Shown piece by piece: positions 21,808-31,718 of a stretch of DNA of 64,000 bases. The position numbers and the translations under genes are program-made. Source of the DNA: Chondrus crispus (taxonomy: Eukaryota > Rhodophyta > Florideophyceae > Gigartinales > Gigartinaceae); assembly GCF_000350225.1 (NCBI RefSeq), contig NW_005178809.1, forward strand, positions 577,875-641,874, in the 5' to 3' direction. The notes under the pieces are model-generated. The model was given only the letters and a program-made list of their open reading frames with translations. It made no database searches and was not told the origin of the DNA. The stretch's first letter is position 1, and each line of letters begins with the position of its first letter.

Positions 21808-22525
21808 CAAGTGTCCGGTCGGATGGCAAGGAATGTACAAGGGAAAAGATAAGAAACCTGTCTGTCGGATGGAGGTAATATGTGATGACCGTTTGTATAT
21901 TTGGCATGTCATGTTTGGGAGTCCGGGTTCTAAAAATGATATCAACATTATGCACCAAAGTCCATTGTTCAACTCTATCAGGACAGGGGCATGGCCCCCG
22001 ATCAGACCCGAAACAGAGGTAGCTGGGATGAAACTGGATTGGTATTATTACCTTACAGATGGGATTTACCCGCAGTATAGAATCTTCATGTCATCAAGAA
22101 GTGAGCCAGTCACGAAGAAGGAGAAGCTATATTCTTCATACCAGGAGGGAACACGTAAGGCAGTCGAAAGAGTTTTCGGGGTTCTTTTTCAACGCTTTCG
22201 ATTACTGTACCAACCCTCAAAACTTTGGTACAAAGAAGATATGAACTCGATCGTGAGAGCGTGCTGTATTTTACACAATAAGATTGTCAAGAGTAGACTT
22301 CATACTTACAACGGAACGGCAGCTTTGAGGTTTACAGATGAGGAGACTACTCTTCCAAGTGATATTCAAATTGTATCAACAGGAGAAGGAACTTATGAGC
22401 AGGCAACGTTTTGGCGCAAATACATTGATCCCATTGAGAAAACTACAGAGCATGTGAAACTGAAGAATGCGCTCGCTGAGCACATATGGAATCACGTTGG
22501 AGACGAAAGTGATTCAAGTCAGTGA
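21808..22525 (+). pseudogene. PIF/Harbinger transposase, C-terminal two thirds
   Basis: The frame enters from the LTR boundary and ends at the stop at 22523-22525. Residues match DDE_Tnp_4/plant transposon proteins: CRMEVICDDRLYIWHVMFG, then GSKNDINIM with the second catalytic Asp, YYYLTDGIYP, and ERVFGVLFQRF with the catalytic Glu. The helix-turn-helix and the segment with the first Asp are missing. The remaining frame has no stop, so loss was recent and came with the LTR junction. It pairs with the minus-strand Myb-like gene downstream. Confidence 0.8.
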
Positions 22526-22609
22526 ATTAGTTGCTGCACTCTGACGTATGTTGTAATTTCTCAATCGCCCGTCTAGGTAAAGTACTGCGCACTTGTCTCA
22601 TTATTCAGC

Positions 22610-23944
22610 CTACACAATCTCACTATCGTACTCCCGAGGCTGTTGGGTGAGCATGTCAGAAAGGCTAAGACCACGTGGGCCAACATGGTTGGGGAATTCA
22701 GCCTCAGAATCTTCATTGTCAGTCATACTCTTTCCATTGCTTTCCACCCTCGCCCTTTTGGTAGTCTGGCCTGACCTCTCTGCGGGCCCAGCTTCATGAT
22801 CTGAAGTTTGTCCATTTATGGTTGGGGCTGACGCCGGGGCTGACGTCTCGATATTATCGGGACTCGCTGCCTCTGACCGCTGCTCATTGACATCACGATT
22901 GGGAGGTATGTCACGAGAGGCTTCTCGAGATGACGAGCCACGGAGCTTGTTACTGCAGGTTCCTGCTATGGCCTGGGCATTATATCCCTCATTATCTGCT
23001 TCATTCATTGACATTAAAAGCCGTTTGCGCAGCAGCCGCTTACCCATCATCCGTTCCTCGTCAGTTGCATCAGAATCCTTCGCAAAAAGTAGAGATTCAG
23101 CCATATTCCAGTCCAACCTCCTCTTTGCAATTAACAGTTCGCGCTCCTTGGTTGTCGCTTTGCGCTCCTGGGCGGCACTGTAAACTTCATTGAAGTTTTC
23201 TACGGACTGTGCCATCCTACTTGCACTTGATTCCATGGAACTTTTCCCATTCGCTTCCTTTTGCTTGATCCTCTTAGCGGCCTTCCTCCCAATAGGACGT
23301 TTGTCACGCCTCTCGACAGCAGCTGTATCTATACAAGCATCCGTTTGAATGCCGGACTCATCCGCCTCTCCATCTCCTGGACTCTGATTTGCCGGCGTTC
23401 CAACATCTCTATTCTCCGTAACGCCTCCACTTTCCAACATACTGGTGTGGGAGGATAAAAAGTCATAACAACTCTTGTATGGGAACGGTCTGCCGATTCT
23501 GTATTTTGGGTTACGGATAATGTCATACACATGAGACGTGAGGTCTCTGTCATTATAAACAGCAACCACACATCTCTCGACCTCAGCCGTTCCGGGCGCC
23601 CCAGTCAGGCTCATAGAGTTGATTCTTTTCACGGCGTCATGGTAAGCAGTACAGAGTGATTTAACTTTGCTCCACATCTTTAAACAAGACTCTCGCGTTG
23701 GCCCGTTCCAACGACGTTCATCGAGCGGTCCTCCATTTCGACCACCGGAGCAGGCAAACGGCGGCCTATTATTGTCCTTCAGGAACTCCTCCCTTATTTT
23801 CTTGCTGTATACCGCTGACTTCATCCCTGCGCCGTAAATAGGCGAGCCTCCGGCCACGAAAGCTGCCTTACAAAGGGCCAAAAGCTCCTCATCCGACCAC
23901 GATAGACCCTTTCCCTTAGCATTCGCAGGTGACCGGGTGGACAT
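22610..23944 (-). CDS. Harbinger companion protein, Myb-like with NAM-associated motif
   Basis: 444 residues from ATG at 23944; the longer open frame upstream begins only with TTG. The N-terminal part (LSWSDEELLALCKAAFVAGG...CLKMWSKVKSLCTAYHDAV) is a Myb/SANT-like domain with spaced Trp residues. The middle has RPIGRKAAKRIKQKE, the RPxGRK..K motif of NAM-associated proteins, followed by a helical Arg/Lys/Glu-rich stretch. The C-terminus is polar and low in complexity, with a basic TKRAR patch. PIF/Harbinger elements use such a partner for DNA binding and nuclear import of the transposase. The frame is intact although the transposase beside it is truncated. Confidence 0.75.
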   Translation of the reverse strand: MSTRSPANAKGKGLSWSDEELLALCKAAFVAGGSPIYGAGMKSAVYSKKIREEFLKDNNRPPFACSGGRNGGPLDERRWNGPTRESCLKMWSKVKSLCTAYHDAVKRINSMSLTGAPGTAEVERCVVAVYNDRDLTSHVYDIIRNPKYRIGRPFPYKSCYDFLSSHTSMLESGGVTENRDVGTPANQSPGDGEADESGIQTDACIDTAAVERRDKRPIGRKAAKRIKQKEANGKSSMESSASRMAQSVENFNEVYSAAQERKATTKERELLIAKRRLDWNMAESLLFAKDSDATDEERMMGKRLLRKRLLMSMNEADNEGYNAQAIAGTCSNKLRGSSSREASRDIPPNRDVNEQRSEAASPDNIETSAPASAPTINGQTSDHEAGPAERSGQTTKRARVESNGKSMTDNEDSEAEFPNHVGPRGLSLSDMLTQQPREYDSEIV

Positions 23945-24407
23945 GTTGTGTCTCAAGAGGTGTATTCGAGCTGTATTCCAATAAAAGATGGGAAAGATTG
24001 TGGGTTCATGAACCGAGGGGATGAGTCTTGAGTTTCGATGCCGTCTGTCGAGAACGTCGGCGAAAGAAATAAAGTATAGCGAGCGCAGTGCTGCAGCTTC
24101 TCTCGAAAGTTTGCTACTTGCAGTGATCGGACACAGAACTCGTGATCCACGAAGTCGACAAAGTCGGCCGAGGTCGACCTATTCTAAATTTGTTTTATTG
24201 AAGCAAGAAATGGCCCCCAACGGTTAGGTTTGGGTGTCATGGTAGCCCAAAGTTTTCCATTTTAGGTCTGGAATTGGACCAAACAAAAAATTTGGGAGCG
24301 CACCCCGCCACCCAGTAGGTTTGGTCCGTGCCGGTGGAGATTAAAAACACCAGGTGGCCCCCCAAAAAAATCATTTTGCGTTTTAGGTGGCATGGGCGGA
24401 GATGCTC

Positions 24408-26087
24408 TTAAAGCCCGTCCTGTGGTACAGTTGTGAATCGGCTCACGTGTCAGGGCATAGTACAGTGTGTGCTGGTAGATACAGATTGAACACGTTTTAC
24501 ACATGCTGATTATGAAAAAGATTATGCTGAAAGTGGGCATGTTACAATTACGGCACGCAGCAATGCGCCGCGGCCGTTCGGTGAAGGGTCGCAAACGCAG
24601 AACTCAGAGAATGGAGGCATACGAAGAGTGTGCACAATACGGACAATGCAACGAGAAGAGGCTGATAAGTCAAGTGCACAGTGCTGAGATGAAGGGGCAA
24701 TAGACTGTGAGACGAGGACGAGAGAGCTAATCGAGAAGTGAGAATGACGTCGGAAGAATGCAATTGCGCCGCGAGGAAGCACGAGGCAAGGAAGTGCAAC
24801 ACTGTAAGAGGGAAGAACGATAGGTACTTAAGAGGGAAGCTAGAGTAGGATAGTCTAAAAAAGGAAGAGTTCCGGGCAGTGGGTAGAGCAGATCCAAACA
24901 CGCCAGCCAAGTGCTGAATACATCGCCACGACCACGGACACGACCAGCCTTATCGTAGACAGAAGGGAGTCAGCCATACAGTGGATCCTCGCTAAGAGCA
25001 CCCCTAGTGGTTGAGTAAATGAGTAAATTTTTGATTTTTGGAGACAGATTTCGTCACGAGCAACTCTAGTGGAGTGTGAGTATCTCTAAAAAAATCACCA
25101 TTTTGGCTAAATCTATCTCCAAGCAGCCGACCGGATGGAGACAGATTCACTCATTTGCGCAAATAGAGATGCTAGTAGAATTCCGCCACTTGGAAAAATT
25201 ACCAAAAACCGACGCCAATTCTATTGACTTGGCGCGAGCAATGTTCTCTTTGCACAGGGAACACACTGTTTTCTGTGATCAGGGAACACCCCCAACACCC
25301 CCATCCCAAGCTGAATTTACCCACCACTGCTACCCTCCTGCATTCTTCCTGACGCCTTCCCTTCCACGTTTTTCTAGAAAATTAGTATGCCTCTCACACC
25401 ATTAATTTAAAATTTCACTTCGAAAAGAGATAATTACTGTGATCTTCCGTCTCTAGTGAATTCTGGTTCGCCTAGTTTGAGAAATGTTTTTAAAAAATAA
25501 AGATTTGTGGCATCTTTAAAACAAGCGAATATTCTCTTTTTTGGGCAAAGTTCGAAAATTAAAATGCGAACGGAGGCCAAATTTGTGGCCCTCATTTTGA
25601 TCTTTTTTACAATGCAATTAAGCTATGTTTTTATAAATCTGGTTCGCTTCGACTACAGCCGAATATCCCTGCACCTGTGCGCGACTGAGACTCAACGCAC
25701 TTAACATGTTTTGCATTCAGGTTTCGACATGAATAGAGTGTATCAGCGTTTCACAATCGCATATGTTTCCATTTTGTTAAACATTGTTGTCACCGAACTT
25801 TGGCTGCTCGTATCGCAGAGTATGGCTCACAATAGAGGAACTGTCAAAGATATTATTTTTGTGACAATGAAATGTAAAACATCCACGTAGAAGGTTGTCA
25901 TTCTGACTTATGTTTAGGCGGGCACACGCAAACGCGCCAATACATTTTTGGCAAAGTGTCGCTGACCCCAAATACATTATTCTTAATACAATTTACGGGG
26001 TGGGGGTGTAATGAGAACGGTGTCATTGGAATTTGCGATAAAATCGGACCTGGTTTGCTCATTTTATAGGCCGTCGAGGACATTGTT
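24408..26087. other. Intergenic; one MITE-like element
   Basis: No gene recognised. A possible MITE lies at 24996-25175: the left end GAGCACCCCTAGTGG follows TAA, and the right end mirrors it imperfectly with AGAGATGCTAG. The same GAGCACCCCTA end, inverted, occurs at 3648-3658 before TTA, suggesting a Harbinger-related MITE family. The rest, including the AT-rich stretch 25380-26080, shows nothing I can name. Confidence 0.4.
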
Positions 26088-26855
26088 ATGGTGGAACACA
26101 CGCTGGTTTCCATATTCCATATTCCCGAGCAACTTCAGAAACGGATCGCAAACATGCAGTTGACTTGCGGCTCAAAAGCTAGTATGCTGCTGCTCCCAAA
26201 ATTTCGCAGTGGCGAAATCAATGGAACTGGAAATCCAAAGGCGGTGCATTTTTCTGACACCGATTTTCAAAAATTTTCCCTGACACATTTTCGTGCATTT
26301 TACAATCGCATGAAAAAAATTTCTACCACAGGTACAGTACCATTTTTTAAATTTTTGTTTTTGGAAGCTTTGACTGCATCCCATTTCTACCCTAACTTCT
26401 TGCAATTTTTTCTGATACCGCGAACCACTGGAGATGCCGATTTAAACCGAAAATGTACATTATCCTCGTTTGCTGCTGGCCCAGCCGGGAAGCGTCCTCG
26501 TACAGTAGAAGAGGAAGAAGAAACAGACAACGGCGACGAAGGTTCGGAGGACGGTGATGAAATTATGCCACGTGGCTCAATGAGCTTTATGTCTCTAACA
26601 CTCATTTCGGAGTGGCTGGAGCCTAAAACAATGACAAAAATGGTCACTGTGTGTATAAATCTTCCCTCAGGTGTAACCAATACTAGATTTGCAGTGCGCG
26701 TCCTTGATGGTGGTTTATATCTCGAGCTTATGGTTACCTGGCCTGTTCCGTGTTACCCGTGGCCGCGCCCGCTGTTACCGGCTGTCCCCACGTCGGACCC
26801 TTGGGGTACTACTGTACACGGCGGCTGGCGCGTGTACGCCTGCTCGCTAGAGTAG
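26088..26855 (+). CDS. Hypothetical protein, 3' end disturbed by GC-rich insertion
   Basis: ATG at 26088 opens a 255-residue frame that I do not recognise. It has an ordinary mixed N-terminal part, an acidic run EEEEETDNGDEGSEDGDE (about 26508-26562), and a segment SGVTNTRFAVRVLDGGLYLELMVTWPVP that looks like a beta-rich domain. The phrase FFKFLFLEALTASHFYPNFLQFFL (about 26341-26415) is AT-rich and could be an unspliced intron: ACAG/GTACAG precedes it and CTAACTTC lies within it. After about 26745 the composition turns GC-rich and protein-like character is lost, next to an old LTR. It is probably a truncated gene. Confidence 0.35.
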   Translation: MVEHTLVSIFHIPEQLQKRIANMQLTCGSKASMLLLPKFRSGEINGTGNPKAVHFSDTDFQKFSLTHFRAFYNRMKKISTTGTVPFFKFLFLEALTASHFYPNFLQFFLIPRTTGDADLNRKCTLSSFAAGPAGKRPRTVEEEEETDNGDEGSEDGDEIMPRGSMSFMSLTLISEWLEPKTMTKMVTVCINLPSGVTNTRFAVRVLDGGLYLELMVTWPVPCYPWPRPLLPAVPTSDPWGTTVHGGWRVYACSLE

Positions 26856-26878
26856 CACCCGCCCTCCCGCGCGGTTAT

Positions 26879-27503
26879 TGTGGTATAACTACCTTCGTCC
26901 CGACCACTCGGAAACGAGGGGGGTTAGAGGTAAGGGAGCGCGCGTCGCTGGGTAACCCACGCGCGAACGCAGACCGTACGGATGTACTCGAAAAGAGGGA
27001 AGGCTCGCGTGGCCGGTGACGCGCAGGCGGTTGGTGGTGTTAGATCCGGACGGCCAGTCACGGGTTAGAAGCCTGAGACTAAAAGGGAAACCGGAACAGG
27101 ATAGCAATTAGCCGTAAAGGGAAGGGAGGCGAGTCTGCCTCCCGTTTACTGGAACAGGGCAGGTGCCCCCGGTCTTAACCCCTAAGTGGGACGCCAGGAC
27201 ACCTGTCCCACTACAGTAGCTGTTACTTACTGTATACCAGCTACTGTGCTAAATTGGTTAATTTGTGCAATTAACTACTAATTACTAATTACTTACCGTT
27301 CGGATCCTACACGTGTAACCAGCTGGGTACCACTGTACTCTGCACCGGCCGTGTGCTGTAAATATAACTCCTTACAGTTCTTCTCGCGCTTACAGCCCAT
27401 CGTACTGTATCCCGGGGCGGCAGCGGTGGTGCCATTGCCTTCGCACCGTTGTGCTACAGTTATCATCTCGCCGGGGGGTTGTGGTACGGAAGTGTACTAC
27501 ACA
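26879..27503 (-). repeat. Old solo LTR related to the chromovirus LTR, inverted
   Basis: Starts TGTGGTATAAC and ends about GTACTACACA. Inside, 27170-27215 (GGTCTTAACCCCTAAG...ACACCTGTCC) matches the reverse complement of the chromovirus LTR near 10970-11020, with many differences. No second LTR or internal genes are seen nearby, so it is a solo LTR of a related but older family. Confidence 0.6.
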
Positions 27504-27784
27504 TACGAAAACCCTCCACTTTTCATATGCAGTTACTGTAGCGAGGATTCACAACAGAGCTTACGCAAACGAGAATTCAGGAATACAAATGCAGAAATTC
27601 TGCAATACCAATTGCTGAATTCTATTTCTGAAAAGTGATTATACAATATCCGAAAACGTTTACGCAAATAGAAAACTTCCGCCCGCAGGAGTAATAGACG
27701 GGAAGGTCATGCAGTACTAGTACATACCGTACAGTAGTGCCAGGATGGCGACGGCGGCGGGCTCAGTAACCCTCACCATTCGCG

Positions 27785-29008
27785 ATGGGGCGTGGCAGAC
27801 AAAAGGACCATTGCACGTCCTTGGTCAGACGTCGACAACTCCATTTTCAAGTGGCCTTGAGAACTGTCTCCAGCCGACGTCAGATGATTCCTGGCTCCGC
27901 GCTTTCTGACACAAAATCAATTCTTACTCTGGCTGCAAAGTTCTCGAGCGCCACCAAGGACTATCACTGCCATTTATTGCGTGTTAGACGCATTTCGCAC
28001 AAAGAATTCTCATTTGACTTCAATTGTCTTTCGGACCGGGAGTACTTGCAGAATTTCCGGTTTCAAAAACGGCAAATATCACAGCTTGTCTCTGTGATGA
28101 GTTGGCCTGAAACGCAAACGAGAACGTCCAGAAATAGATATCGTGCCTCTCCCATTCTTGCGACTTGTATCGTTCTGCGGCGTCTCGCTGCTCCATCCAG
28201 GTGGGGAGACCTTGAAGAACTCTTTGGAAAGCATGCGCTACAGCTTTCCGAAATTTTTTGGGAAGCAATAGAGCACCTTTTAAACACTCGAAAACACCTC
28301 GTGAGGGAGGAAATTAGTGAGCTTTTCATTGCCAAAAGAGCAGAGCTTTATGCACAGCGTATTCACGACAAGGGAAAAGCCCTTCCTAATTGCGTCGGAT
28401 TTATAGATGGCACCGTTTTAGGGCTCGCCCGTCCGCGCGGAAGTCTGGCTCACCGTGTCGCTTATAATGGACATAAGCGCAAGCACGCTATCAAATATCA
28501 AGCTGTGAACACACCGGATGGTCTCATACAGCGCTTGTATGGTCCGTTAGAAGGTAGAAGACATGACTGGACTTTATATGTACGCAGCAAAATGGACGAT
28601 ATTCTTCCTGTAGTGTTATTGGCGGAAGGAAAGCAGTACTGTATATATGGCGACTGTGGCTACAACCAGCGGTGGTTTATCGATGTACCTTTTAAGGGCT
28701 CCAACATCTCTCCTGCCCAGTCTGCATTTAACAAGGCAATGTCGTCAGTGCGGATTAGTATGGAATGGATTTTTAAAGAAGTGAAGCTACAATTTTCCGC
28801 AAACGATTTCAAATGGAAAATGAAGGTTCGCGAACACCCCGTGGGCATGATATACCTGGCGTCCATTCTGTTATCTAACTTCCGAAACTGGCTCTACCCC
28901 AACCAAATCTCGAGGTACTTTGATTGCCCGCCTCCCGATCTTACGACATATGTGAATCATAGAAACTTGTGCTTTTATAACGCTTTAGTCTTGTCAGAGA
29001 GAAACTGA
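27785..29008 (+). CDS. Harbinger/IS5-like DDE_Tnp_4 transposase, intact
   Basis: 407 residues from ATG at 27785 with no interruption. The catalytic triad is visible: Asp208 in GFIDGTVL, Asp261 in GRRHDWTLY, Glu327 in ISMEWIFKEV. Family phrases such as YNGHKRKHAIKYQ, TPDGLI and IYGDCGYN lie between. The N-terminal 100 residues would carry DNA binding. It cuts and re-inserts the element in the nucleus, probably with the Myb-like partner encoded at 31719-32666. The full triad suggests a recently active copy. Confidence 0.88.
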   Translation: MGRGRQKDHCTSLVRRRQLHFQVALRTVSSRRQMIPGSALSDTKSILTLAAKFSSATKDYHCHLLRVRRISHKEFSFDFNCLSDREYLQNFRFQKRQISQLVSVMSWPETQTRTSRNRYRASPILATCIVLRRLAAPSRWGDLEELFGKHALQLSEIFWEAIEHLLNTRKHLVREEISELFIAKRAELYAQRIHDKGKALPNCVGFIDGTVLGLARPRGSLAHRVAYNGHKRKHAIKYQAVNTPDGLIQRLYGPLEGRRHDWTLYVRSKMDDILPVVLLAEGKQYCIYGDCGYNQRWFIDVPFKGSNISPAQSAFNKAMSSVRISMEWIFKEVKLQFSANDFKWKMKVREHPVGMIYLASILLSNFRNWLYPNQISRYFDCPPPDLTTYVNHRNLCFYNALVLSERN

Positions 29009-30445
29009 CAGCGAGCGGAGAGTTGTTCATTTATTTTTTGTGCTCAATGATGGAAAGTGGTGCCAGGAGACTAGTTTAACATAGATTAGTACCGAACGGA
29101 GTTGGTCAGTTAATTGTTTGTGATGCAAGGACGGAAAGTTGTTGCCACGAGGCTGATGTGACGGAGGTTGGTGGAGAGCGAAGCTGCCAATTTAGTTATC
29201 TAATGTTCGAGAGTGGAAGCGTGCTTCCACGCAGAACGTTCGTACTACCGCTTCGCCGCGATGTATGTGCGGGGAGGACGGGGTGGCGGCGGGCGTTGAG
29301 AGGCCGTAGTAGCCTGTGAGACGCGTGTTGCGCGGCTTGCGCGGCTTGGGCGGGACGGCGTCCGTCATGGCCGGCGTGGTTGAAGGGGCAGAGGGAGGGA
29401 GGAGGCGAGGGAGGAGGCGAAGAGGGAGGGAGAAGGCGAAGAGGGAGGTAGGAAGCGAGGGAGGAGGCGAAGACGAAGAAGACGAAGAGGAGGGGGAAGC
29501 GAGAGGGATGTGTTCCGGTCGAGGTGGGTTTTCTTTAAATTACAAGTCGTCCCTCTCCATCCCTGCAGCGTCTCTCCCCACCCGACACCGTCCTCGTCCC
29601 CGCGCTCATTGCCGAACTCCGCTCATCCTCCGCCGACTCCTCATCCGCAATGCCGCCATGTACACCGCCCTCCGCCACGCGCACATACACCTCCTCCTCC
29701 TCCTCCTCCACCCAAAAGCGCTCTGCTCCCCTCTCCCGAACTACCACACAACCTCCGCCCTCCTCTACACTCTACAATCCATCTGCGTCGCGCTCCTGCC
29801 CGCACGGCCGCGCAGAGTGAGCGTCCCTAACGCCCACCTCGCTGCATTTGCTGGTGATAACGCTGTCCCACAACCTGCGCCACCTGCCGCCCTCCGCGCT
29901 CGTCTCCCGCCCGGCACTCCTCGCCGTTTTCGGCGATCACGGGCGCGAGCGCATAACATCCGAGCCCGCTGTGCACATCATCCGCGGTGCCGCGTTGACG
30001 GGCGTCGCGCTGGCGGCCGCGCGGCGGGGGCGGCGGCGATTGCCGGTGGGGCGCTGCTGCGCGGTGCGTCGCGAAGCGTCTCTTTCTCCGCTCATCCCCC
30101 ACCCGCATCCCATCCTTCTCTCCCCCACCCGCATCCCCTCTCTCTCTCTCCTCTGCACGCACTTCACCCCGCCGGCCCCCGCCGAACCCTCCCCCGGTAG
30201 CGGCCCAGTCCCCGCAGCCTCGCCAACGCGCCGTCTGTGCGCCCGTGATGAGTGCGGCGGTCGTGCGGCACGGCGCCATGTGCACCCGCGTCACGAAGCT
30301 GGGGCGGCTGCCGTCGACCTTATACGGCGCGTCGGTGAGCAAGGTGCATCTGCTGGCGGACGACGTGCAGCGCGGCGCCCTGCCGCCGCTGGACGCCCTC
30401 ATCCGCCACCTACCCGCGTACGAGTCCGACGTGCACGCGCACGCG
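29009..30445. other. GC-rich block with several long open frames, no family recognised
   Basis: The block includes a purine-rich repeat (29386-29510), CTC triplets near 29690-29710 and open frames of 85 to 370 codons on both strands. None resembles a family I know. The most protein-like is the plus-strand 30245-30502 frame (85 residues from MMSAAVVRHG). A consensus donor, CCAG/GTGAGA, lies on the plus strand at 30557-30566, so a spliced plus-strand gene fragment is possible. It may be further captured host DNA inside the Harbinger element. Confidence 0.4.
29386..29510 (+). repeat. Purine-rich minisatellite
   Basis: Imperfect tandem copies of GAGGGAGGAGGCGA-like units, passing into GAAGACGAAGAAGAC. 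One strand is almost pure purine. Confidence 0.7.
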
Positions 30446-30994
30446 TCAGCCCTGGCCGTTTGGGAGCGCGCCCGCGCCGTCGCGGACGAGCGCCGCACAT
30501 GAGCGCACATGAGCGCCCTCCGCCGCGTCTGGCAATCGTTTCCGTTCTTGGCAGAATCCAGGTGAGATAGTTTTGGTGGGTGTGGAAGCAGGGAAAGATG
30601 GAGAGGAGGAGACTTGGTAGACAGATGAGGCGCGGTTGTCGAGAAGTCCACGACACTCAACCTGTCGATGGCGAAGAGTGCTCGAAATAGGAGTTCGGCA
30701 GTGCGGAGGCGAGGTGTGCGAGGCATGAGAGACGCAGTCACATTTATCACAAAAGGTGGTCCCCTCGGACTCGCAGTAGAGTGTTGCCGGAGCATCGTCA
30801 CAGCGCTCGCAAAAGGGAAGGGCTGTGACGGCAGAGGAGAGATCGACGCGCTGGTGAGAGGCCGTGTGCGGGGAGGCATGTTGTTTATCGTCGCAGGAGA
30901 AACATACGACGGTACCGTGGTTGACGCAAAAGACATTGGCGGCGGCGGATAGACAGCCGTCGCATACGGCCCGGATGCCGAAAAGGCGGGTCAT
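30446..30994 (-). CDS. Double B-box zinc-finger protein (BBX type)
   Basis: ATG at 30994 gives 182 residues; the open frame upstream has only a TTG. B-box 1 covers residues 11-50 (CDGC...C...CFSC...H...H) and B-box 2 residues 62-103 (CERC...C...CDKC...H), with the Cys/His/Asp spacing of plant BBX/CONSTANS-type proteins. These are zinc-binding protein-interaction domains, usually nuclear and often in light signalling; the role here is inferred from family only. No CCT domain is seen. After residue 120 the sequence loses conservation, so the 3' end could be spliced or truncated. It lies between the transposase and Myb-like ORF of a Harbinger-like element. Confidence 0.75.
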   Translation of the reverse strand: MTRLFGIRAVCDGCLSAAANVFCVNHGTVVCFSCDDKQHASPHTASHQRVDLSSAVTALPFCERCDDAPATLYCESEGTTFCDKCDCVSHASHTSPPHCRTPISSTLRHRQVECRGLLDNRASSVYQVSSSPSFPASTPTKTISPGFCQERKRLPDAAEGAHVRSCAALVRDGAGALPNGQG

Positions 30995-31490
30995 GAGCCG
31001 CTCGGGGCGTGAAGAGCTAACCGGAGGGGCTTGACATCCGTCGGGAGCGTAGGCCGGTAACGGGGAAGTCGTGTGATCGGAATAGAGCGTAATGTGGACA
31101 GAGAAAGTGGATGGGAGGGTATTGCAGTTTTTTGGCGGACGGCCGATTCGAGGTGACGAACGCGCGAGAAGCGAGGGTTCCAAAAGTTGATGCGTGGGGT
31201 GACAGGAATGGGGTGTGCAGATAAAGTTGAGTCCGCTAAAGTGCGCGGGGAATAGATTGTAACGAGTAGGGGTGAAACGGATGGGGGAGATGTGACGAGT
31301 GAGGAGAGTTGGTAAGTAAATATCTCAGCAGGGCACTGCTAAAACGCAGCGGCAGTGGCATGTGTAGTGAAGCGGAAACAGAGAGGAGTAGAGTAATTCA
31401 GTCGGATGCGATTGGGTTTCCATTTGCCCGGCATCCCGTCGCATATGTGTCAATGTTCCATAGACAGCGCGACATGTCGCCCCGTTCTCG

Positions 31491-31560
31491 CCCACTCCTT
31501 TCCCCCTCCCGTTCCCCCTCCCCTTTCCCCTCCCCTTTCCCCTCCCCTTTCCCCCTCCTA
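31491..31560 (+). repeat. Polypyrimidine minisatellite
   Basis: Tandem CCCCTCCCCTTT-like units, nearly pure C/T on the plus strand; it could adopt triplex or quadruplex structure. Confidence 0.8.
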
Positions 31561-31634
31561 GGTGGCACCGCTCCCATTGACCACCCCAGGGGGGACGTTT
31601 GTTGTGTTAACCCTAACGGGTCCCTGGTAGTACC

Positions 31635-31700
31635 AGGGTACAGTACCCTTGGTACTGTTTACGAGCCTGGTACACAGTACCAAGGGTACTACTGGTACTG
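31635..31700. repeat. Foldback repeat of the TACAGTACC/AAGGGT family
   Basis: CAGTACCCTTGGTACTG (near 31653-31669) is mirrored by CAGTACCAAGGGTACT about 20 bases later, with further GGTAGTACC and GGTACTG repeats around. The same motif forms the ends of 37741-37836. Confidence 0.6.
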
Positions 31701-31718
31701 AATAGAAGGCGACCTACT

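Larger units (their letters stand above)
21808..24407. mobile_element. PIF/Harbinger-type DNA transposon, left part removed at the LTR
   Basis: Two convergent genes typical of PIF/Harbinger: a DDE transposase (plus) and a Myb-like/NAM-associated ORF (minus), 84 bases apart. The right end is probably GGCGGAGATGCTC at 24395-24407, followed by TTA (24408-24410), the 3-bp TWA target of the family. The left end and the transposase N-terminus are absent because the chromovirus LTR begins there. Confidence 0.7.
30995..31718. other. Intergenic: B-box gene 5' flank and low-complexity DNA
   Basis: 5' flank of the B-box gene, then a pyrimidine minisatellite (31491-31560) and a foldback with GTACC motifs (31635-31700). 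No coding region recognised. Confidence 0.5.

Noticed and set aside
29838-30060. Frame with VFGDHG considered as a CobT-like phosphoribosyltransferase
   Set aside because: Only a three-residue resemblance; the surrounding family motifs are absent.
29827-30936. 369-codon minus-strand frame overlapping the B-box gene
   Set aside because: It is in another frame from the clear B-box domains and is made of Ser/Pro/Arg-rich GC-driven sequence.
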